64,000 nucleotides of DNA, from the NCBI GenBank assembly GCA_004009845.1, contig RMBW01000106.1:45059-109058 (forward strand), in the 5' to 3' direction. A program made the position numbers and the translations under genes. Each line of letters begins with the position of its first letter. Within the stretch, counting starts at the first letter, position 1. This document shows, in pieces, positions 56,987-64,000 of this stretch. The DNA is from Davidsoniella eucalypti (lineage: Eukaryota > Ascomycota > Sordariomycetes > Microascales > Ceratocystidaceae). The notes beneath the pieces are model-generated. The model searched no databases, had not been told where the DNA came from, and saw only the letters and a program-made list of their open reading frames with translations.

Positions 56987-59900
56987 GTTAATATTTCAGT
57001 GAATAAAGGCTATATTATTATCATAAGTCAAGAGGTAAACTCATTAGTGCTGGTAGATTTCAACTGAATGTAAAGATATTCCAATTGTATCACTGTGGTT
57101 GGAGATCATCATCGAGATTCACGATGTCATTTACATGGAATAATTAGTATGTTTAGTACATATTCAAGTGCTGAGAAAGCTAGTGGTTGTTAGAGATACA
57201 ATGACAAAGGGTATATTAGTGAAGCTGGTGGAGTTGATGAATCAAGGAATAGCTTTAGCATAAGACGATGATATATATATTTGGTTTTAGGTTCATAGCA
57301 TAGTAGATGAAGATTCAAGTAAAAACACAATAAGAAATATACACAGGGCTAAGTGGGTAAATGAATACATGATTAAGTATATGTTCGCTACACTATCACT
57401 ATTAAGCATGAATGGCTTTAACGGAATGAAATAGCCAATGAATTGTAAATTCATGATGATTCATATTAACAAAGACATCACATACGTAACAATAGTACAA
57501 GGGGAAATAAATCAATACAGCTAATGTATAATACAGGTGAAGAGTATTAATAGTATACAAGATGGAAGTTTTTAAATGAAGAAAAAGTCTGTTATTTAAT
57601 TATAGAAAATGAAGGTAGTAGAATTATATTTTAATTCCATAGTCATATTAGCAACTAGATGAGGGTTGTAAGTCGATAAGCGAGTTCGGAAAATAGGATA
57701 TTATTGGAAGGGTTAGAAGGGTTACTGAGATGTGGAAATATAAACAAATGATTAAAAACTCAAAACAAGGAAAACGATTACTGGTTAACAGAAATAGCTT
57801 TTGTGTAAGATATAAACAGTGTATGCTAGGGGCTAATTAAATTATATTGAGAACTTAGGAGTGTAAATTCATATAACGTCATAAAGTAGATCTGAACTTT
57901 CGTGTACATTGAAATGAGCATTTAATGGAAATGAAGTCACTAGATTTTACTAATAACTTGAAGGTTGTTTAACAATTGAACTACAATTATAGCTTGTAAT
58001 AACAAGACTTCATTGGGTAAAGAGATGTCTGTTTGTAGTAATTCTAGAAGAATAGCATGTGGGAAAATGGAGAAGGGGATGTGGTATAAGTTGAAATATG
58101 ACAGAAAGATTTCAATATATACATAAAGTTTCACATTTACTTCTGTAAAACTAGTAGCATAATGATTAGTGATTTCCAGTAACGAGATTGTAAGTCACAT
58201 AAGATCGAAAGCTAAGTAATAGAACAATGTATTGTATATAAAACAATGAATGCAAGATAATAAGCCTTAGTATGGTAGATGTGCCCTACATGTATGTTTA
58301 GGGTTAGATAGAACAAAGGAGTGATTTTGTTGGAATAAGTTCTTGTCATAACTCACTGGTTACTTTGTAAAATTGACCATAATAAACTAAGGGATTATGG
58401 TGATCTTTTTACACGCTTGATTACTAGTATTTCAACATCAGCCTTGAGATCTGAGATTCTTTTCTCGAAATAGATGTAACACAATAAGCTCTGGTTTGAG
58501 CTATCAGAAAGACGCCTTCCTGATCGGACTGACTGAGTGACGTTTTGTGAGTAAGCAAGATGGAAGAAGTTCGTTTGCCTTGAAGTTTGTTTTACCAAAA
58601 TCTGGGGTGAGAGAAAGGGACGAGAAAAGGAAGACAAGTTCAATTCATCCTATGAATCCTTGTGTCTTTGGTAAAATCTTGCGTCAAATAATATCAAGGA
58701 CAAGGGAAAACTCCAACCAAATATTTGTCGCTGTTCTCGCAATCATATGCACCTATGGTGTCATAGAAATAACGAGTGCTATATTCTATACTGCAGGGCA
58801 ACTCTAGATGTAAATTACTTGGGATATGGCCGGACTTCAAAAGCCTGCCAAAAACCTGCAAGTGAGTTAACCCACGGAATTGAACAAGGATGCAACCTGG
58901 ATTTGATCTGCAGCGAACATGTGGGACAGCCAAGACGAAGAGAAAGAGAAGCCAGGCTAAGATAAAATCTGAGGTATTATAACCGTATGTGGCATGTAAT
59001 CGAGGCGATAAAATTCAATGTCGAAAAGAGAGAAATATCGCATACGTAGTTTTCAGGCTGCTTTGGGATATCTTCTTTAATAGCCCAGAGAATTCACCAC
59101 AAATACGTGAACGGATTTAGCCATTGTAAACTCAAAGCTGTCTTTTTTCTTTTTCTTTTTCTTTTTTTCTTTTTTGCCAGATGCGTGGTTTTCAGTTCAC
59201 ATGGGGCAATTTTATGGGCTTGTTTGCTTGCATGGATTTCCCGACTTTGGTAATCATATTTGTAGTCAAGAATGTACAGTTATATTTGGCCGGCTCAGCA
59301 ACTATGAAGACGAGATAAGCTGTGCTAGGCCTAGTTGAGCCGCTATAGCAGCTTAGCTTAGCACTACAATTGGAGGTTGATTGTGGGGCACGCTAAAGTA
59401 ACCATGCTGGCCTTCTTATAGGGCGACAGAGAGCCTTATAGCGGAAACGGTGTCATAATTATACGCCTACACAAACACATTATACAATAAATTTACTACT
59501 ATAAAACTTTGTCCTCGATTGTGATGACAGGCCCCGCAAAATCACTTGTGCACAAGAGTTAATTTAGTGTCGCTAATTGGTTAGTCGCACCTAATCCCTA
59601 TAAAAAAAATTATATATATATAAAAGATATAAACAAAGCAAGGACAGGCTTAACATTGGCCAAGAGTAGTAGAGGCCGGAGAGAATCAGAAGCAAAAGGT
59701 ACGAGTAGCAAAACAGGAGCAGAAGCAGAAGCAGAAGCACTGATGCTTGAAATTGCCCCTCTAGGAATATGCAGCATCTTTGACACATTTTGCCGTTGTT
59801 GAAGCTTCGTTACATACACGCATAAGTACAGCTGATAGCACAAGTCTTGGCTTCAGCTGACAAGAAAGAAGCCTGTGTTAATCTGTGATTATGTTGCCTA

Positions 59901-60259
59901 CTTTTGCCTCTCTAGTCTGTTCGCAGCAGCATGGCAACTACATATTACACCCCTTTTTGGCACCTAGAAGTTATAGGACTTCAGCTTGTCTCTTTATAGC
60001 CACCAAACAGTATCATGTTCTATAAAGAGCGTAGCATGTCCACTCCCAAAACTCAGATTCACCTGTCTTGACTCCATCTACAGCAACCTCGTCTTTCTCA
60101 ATCAGTATTTCCCTTCATATTCATTACTTTGTGCTTCTCTGCCTCTTTCTCCAATAACTATTATCGTTATCACACATATATCAGCTACCACCCTCGTCCT
60201 TCTCCTTGCCCACTTCTATAACAGATCAGGATCTTGCCTTGCCAATCACCATCTCCACC
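56987..60259. other. AT-rich, TA-step-rich degenerate region and permease upstream DNA
   Basis: 56,987-58,900 is purine-rich and C-poor on the plus strand, with stop-riddled frames, which fits an old mutated transposon. 59,100-60,259 becomes unique-looking, with a TTTTTCTTT tract and the presumed permease promoter. No gene is supported. Confidence 0.35.
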
Positions 60260-60385
60260 ATGGTTCGTGACGTCGGGTCCCTTCCGGGCAAATTGACGGC
60301 GGCCGCCGACGTAGCCGTCCGAGAAAAGGGGATCGATGACCTTCTTCAGCTCGTCGTCAACCGACTCGCCCGTTGTCCTCACTGA
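60260..60385 (+). other. Overlapping upstream ORF (or shifted N terminus) of the permease
   Basis: An ATG in near-ideal context (CACCATGG) opens a 41-codon frame, MVRDVGSLPGKLTAAADVAV onwards, that overlaps the permease start (60,336) in another frame and stops at 60,385. It is either an inhibitory upstream ORF or the real N terminus displaced by a one-base shift. Confidence 0.45.
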
Positions 60386-62527
60386 CAACGAGAGCTCGAA
60401 CCAGGACCATACGCACCGCAAGCTGAGGTCTCGCCATATCCAGTTGATTGGTAAGTGTTTTCCACTTCTATTGTCCCCCCTAGCAGCTCTTCCCTCTTGT
60501 CAATACGCCCTTCCAACAGATCTACCATCCCCACCCTTTCTCTGCAGTCTTCCATTGTTCTTCTTGCCTTCTTCCCTGTAGCACAGCCATTGCCCCACGG
60601 TCGATCTTCCATATCGCTTCCATTCCCATGGAATATCCGCTGTGTCCCTCAAAGCAACCTCCCGCCCTATATTACTCGATTGATTGACTAACATGCTTCT
60701 TCTCATGCAGGCATTGGTGGTACCATTGGAACCGCCCTCTACGTAAGTATAAGTAACGGGTTGCTAATAGCCAGCTAGCCACACGGCTAGATGGTTACAT
60801 ATATCATTTGATGTTCCTTCTGCCCTGTCCGACATATCGTTGTAGCCTACCAGTTCGCTTACCATTTTGTTCATCTTATAGGTTCAAATAGGCAAAGGTC
60901 TCATTGCGGGTGGCCCCGCCTCCCTCTTGATTGCCTTTTCAATCTGGTGTACTATTATCCTTGCGGTCACCACTTCCATGGCTGAGATGGTCACATACCT
61001 GCCCATCTCATCGCCTTTCATCACGTTTGCCGGTCGCTACATTGATGAGGCCTTTGGTTTTGCTGCTGGTTGGAACTTCTTCATCTTCGAAGCTGCCATG
61101 GTTCCGTTTGAAATCGTCGCCTGCAATGTCATCATCCAGTATTGGACTGAAGCTATTCCTACTGGAGTGATCATTGCCATCATCGTCGTTCTCTATGGAG
61201 TCATCAACCTCCTGGCTGTCAAGTGGTATGGTGAAGTCGAATTCTGGGCCGCCCTGGGTAAGATGATTTTGATCATTGCTCTCATCATCTTCACCTTCAT
61301 CGTCATGCTGGGTGGAAATCCTCTTGGTGATCGGTTCGGTTTCCGCTACTGGAAAGATCCTGGTGCCTTCACCACGATATACTACCCAGGCAAGTTGGGG
61401 TACTTCCTTGGTTTCATGCAGTGCCTGATTCAGGCCTCTTTCATCATTGCTGGTCCCGACTACGTTTCCATGGCAGCTGGAGAGACGATCAACCCTCGTC
61501 AAGTCTTGCCCAAGGCCTACAACGCCGTCTTCTATCGTCTAACTGTCTTCTTCATCCTGGGTGCGCTGTGTGTTGGAATCCTGCTTCCCTACGACGATCA
61601 GACCCTTATCGATGCGTTCCTCAACGACAAGCCAGGTGCCGCGGCTTCCCCGTAAGTTCTTCCAAGTCTCTATCGAATTAGATTAGGCTCTCTTGTGTTT
61701 TACTAACACATACCAATAGCTATGTCGTTGCCATGGCTCGCCTCAAGATTGGAGTTCTGCCCCACATCATCAACGCACTTGTGCTCACAGCTGCGTTTGT
61801 AAGTTCCACCTCTCTATAGATGTCACACACATGTCATATCCCTTGTCTTCTCTCCATTGTTTTTTATCTCTTCAAAATATAGTCAACTAACCACATTCAT
61901 TTCACAGAGTGCCGGAAACAGTTACGTATACTGTGCTTCCCGTTCTCTTCTTGGTCTAGCTCTAGAAAGAAAGGCGCCGCGCTTCTTCGTCACTTGCAAC
62001 AAAGACGGAGTGCCATACTACTGTACTGCTGCCGTTTTGGCTGTTGCTTTCCTGAGTTTCCTTCAGCTCAGCTCTAGCTCGGCCAAGGTTCTGACGTGGT
62101 TTGTGTCTCTGGTCACTGCGTCACAGCTGATGAACTTTGCAGTGATGAGCGCGGCATACTAGCCTTTTTCTACGCCTGCAAGACGCAGGGTGTCGACCGG
62201 AATACCCTACCGTACACCAGTGCTTTCCAGCCCTTTGCCGCCTGGTACTCCCTGGTCGGTACGATCATCATGACGTTTGTTGGTGGCTACGCCGTCTTTC
62301 TCCCCGGTCACTGGAGTGTCACGACGTTTCTGTTTTCGTACACCATGGTCGGTGTCTTCCCGGTCATGTTCATCGTGTACAAAATCGTCAAGCGGACAAC
62401 TTGGCGCCGCCCAGAGGAAGTCGATCTGTTCACTGGTGTTCGGGAAATCGAGGAATACGAGAACAGTTACATTCCGGAGACAAACCTTGGCCTCTACGAT
62501 CGTGTGCTTGATCGCATATTCGGGTAA
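60336..62527 (+). pseudogene. Amino-acid permease (AAT/YAT family) with a frameshift
   Basis: Plasma-membrane amino-acid:proton symporter family. Exons by splice phase: 60336-60450, 60711-60742, 60882-61651, 61720-61798, 61908-62527. The N terminus has KLRSRHIQLIGIGGTIGTAL, the family's first-helix signature. Helix 3 carries FGFAAGWNFFIFEA, and the 'AGNSYVYCASRSLLGLA' loop is present. In the last exon the frame closes at TAC TAG (62,157-62,162). The family-typical continuation AFFYACKTQGVDRNTLPYTS follows one base out of register, so one base is missing relative to an intact gene. The C-terminal half after the shift is otherwise well preserved, so either the lesion is recent or it is an assembly indel. 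An overlapping strong-context upstream ORF adds to the doubt about function. Confidence 0.78.
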
Positions 62528-62889
62528 TGGTGGAAGGTGTTCACTGGCGTTCGGGAAATCGAGTATGTTCGGGTGATGATGGAGGTGATGGAAGGTGATG
62601 GCTGTTTTGTTGTTAGACGAGTACATATTTGGGATTGGTCTGTATCTTTCTATACAGCATAAGTATATTAAATACTTTGTTGTGGCATGCCTTACGGCTC
62701 ACGTTTGTTTTTTTGGGATCCGATTTGGATTCAGTTTGCTTCATGGACTTTGTTTTTATTGCTACATTCAGATGATTGTTGGAACAAAATGTCCTACTAA
62801 ATGAGTCTCTTTGTGGGATTATAAATTCCTTTATATAAATAAAAAAATCTTAAAACCAAGTCAAAAACAGGCACTAATAAACAGACTTC
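62528..62889. other. Permease 3' region with short duplication
   Basis: About 25 bp of the coding end (GTTCACTGGTGTTCGGGAAA at about 62,427) recurs, with one change, just after the stop codon (about 62,538-62,562). GGTGATGGA-type units then repeat up to about 62,600. AT-rich sequence follows. Confidence 0.6.
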
Positions 62890-64000
62890 ACTTCTGATCG
62901 AAGACGAGGAGGGAGGAAACGCCCATATAATTGGACCCGACGTCACCCGTGACTCTCAAGTCTTGGCTGACTATCTGGCAATGTTACACCCGTCGACTGG
63001 AATTATATGGGTGATTAAGCCTCAGGCCAACCCTGCTGCAGGGCCTGTTATCTTTGCTCGTGTCAAGAAACAGCCTCTTGGAATGGTGGTGTCGGACGTC
63101 TCCCAGTGCCAAAAAACTCAAGATAGTAGAAAAGCTTCTCGAGCCGTGGGGGGCGCAGTTACTCAGTTATTCTTTCAAAATCAAAACATATGCCTACCGC
63201 TTCTGCAGGAAGAAGCATTTTTGAGCCAAGTTTTTAATGAAAAGGGCGGGTTAGTCCTGCTTTACAAACGACTTTGATAGAACAGAAATTTAGTCAACGG
63301 GGTTTGCGGGTTTTCGTACTGGCGCTGTGTCAGGAACGAATCTAGCATACGACTGAGAACAAGGACCTGCTAAAGTCGTTTGTGTCACAGTAGTAGTTTC
63401 TTCCTATCCCCCACTCTACCCCCGGCACTACTAGTTTGTTTGCGGTAGATGTAAATGCTGGTATGAGTTGCCAAACGAGACAGCGATCACTCTATACGCA
63501 GGATCAAACTCCAAGGAAGGAGACTAACAACAGTTTGACTACATTATAGAATTCCATTTTTTACACTCTCGATTCTTGACGTTGGACGCGCTATCGAGAG
63601 CTTCACTAGAGTTCTATTTGCACCCCTGACTAGTATCGAGCAGTATGCACCCCGACCACCAGGCAAGACTTGGCCAGTGGAAGCCATCATCTGTTTAGAA
63701 CCACCTAAAGACAAACTCCGAAGCCATATACAGATACTAGAAAACATATTCCGGCTGTCGTTCGAAATCTATGTTCTTCGCGCACTACATTGCCGTGAAC
63801 TTCCATCCAGCCAAGAAAACCCCGATCTTAAGCTGAGTGGGAATATTGTCCGAATACGAGAGCTGCTCAGTCAGTTAGATCTCGAGGCGCCGGGAAGCCA
63901 TACAGTAGTATGGCCGCTATTTATTGCCGCAGCGGAGGCGCAAAAGGCCGAAAATCGGGAATACTTATGAGCATTCTCAAGCTCATTGGAGATGCAACAG
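62890..64000 (+). pseudogene. 5'-truncated, frameshifted Zn2Cys6-family regulator relic (partial)
   Basis: In one frame: TSLLIEDEEGGNAHIIGPDV, then TRDSQVLADYLAMLHPSTG and PVIFARVKKQPLG. A second frame supplies KKLKIVEKLLEPWGAQLLSY, and the first frame returns with NICLPLLQEEAFLSQVF. After a gap a third stretch (63,543-63,970) reads LSILDVGRAIESFTRVLFAP ... IFRLSFEIYVLRALH ... GSHTVVWPLFIAAAEAQ, then stops; MSILKLIGDAT continues one base out of frame to the window edge. These are recognisable middle and C-terminal segments of fungal-specific transcription factors. No Zn2Cys6 cluster is found upstream, and at least three frame changes indicate a decayed gene. It continues beyond 64,000. Confidence 0.68.

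Noticed and set aside
62143..62163. A 21-nt GT...AG 'intron' that would hide the permease frameshift
   Set aside because: Far too short for a spliceosomal intron, and it removes conserved helix residues.
1..64000. CRISPR arrays, Starship captain (DUF3435) gene, secondary-metabolite synthase, LTR pairs
   Set aside because: Looked for and not seen. No regularly spaced direct repeats, no tyrosine-recombinase-like ORF, no PKS/NRPS motifs, no long paired terminal repeats.

Overview
This is genomic DNA from a filamentous ascomycete (Pezizomycotina). The evidence is short spliceosomal introns with GTAAGT/GTGAGT donors and branch-and-TAG/CAG acceptors, a HET-domain gene, a LaeA-like methyltransferase, a Zn2Cys6-type regulator relic, a dispersed single 5S rRNA gene with an upstream TATA box, and an intron-containing tRNA-Val(AAC). 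The class or genus cannot be settled from the sequence alone. Base composition is AT-rich between genes.

Left core block (0.7-9.7 kb): conserved housekeeping genes. These are DCN1 (neddylation E3 co-factor) with two alternative first exons; the mitoribosomal protein Mrp17/bS6m diverging from an NDUFAF6-like complex I assembly factor; and a complete RAD5-type SNF2/HIRAN/RING helicase-ubiquitin ligase. From 10.6 to 14.3 kb lie two or three orphan genes with low-complexity Ser/Pro/Arg-rich proteins. One of them gains a membrane-anchor exon when its intron is resolved.

From 14.3 to 22.8 kb there is a gene desert of about 8.5 kb in front of a very strongly codon-biased hexose transporter (22.8-24.5 kb). 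The desert is enriched for the heptamer GAGCCTC. tRNA-Val follows at 26.0 kb.

Accessory block (29-45 kb): a HET-domain protein with a degenerate core motif; two single-pass membrane protein genes; a methyltransferase convergent with a Dal5/allantoate-type MFS permease; degenerate tandem repeats; and a 756-residue cytosolic protein built of ricin-B-like beta-trefoil repeats with an unrecognised C-terminal domain.

Repeat-rich block (about 41-59 kb): two ~0.8-kb repeat copies, a decayed non-LTR retrotransposon RNase H fragment, a 5S gene and a duplicate of its flanks lacking the gene body, and a lone secreted-protein gene. It also holds at least five insertions of a tiny (about 47-57 bp) A-tailed element, each bracketed by a perfect 10-13 bp target-site duplication. 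This 'nano-retroposon' family is the most novel observation in the window. Its 3' sequence is shared with the 3' end of one ~0.8-kb repeat copy.

Right end (60.2-64 kb): an amino-acid permease gene with a single-base frameshift (and an overlapping, strong-context upstream ORF), then a 5'-truncated, multiply frameshifted Zn2Cys6-family regulator relic running off the edge. Exon coordinates were worked out by hand from splice consensus and reading-frame continuity. Homology calls are from recognition of motifs, not from a search.
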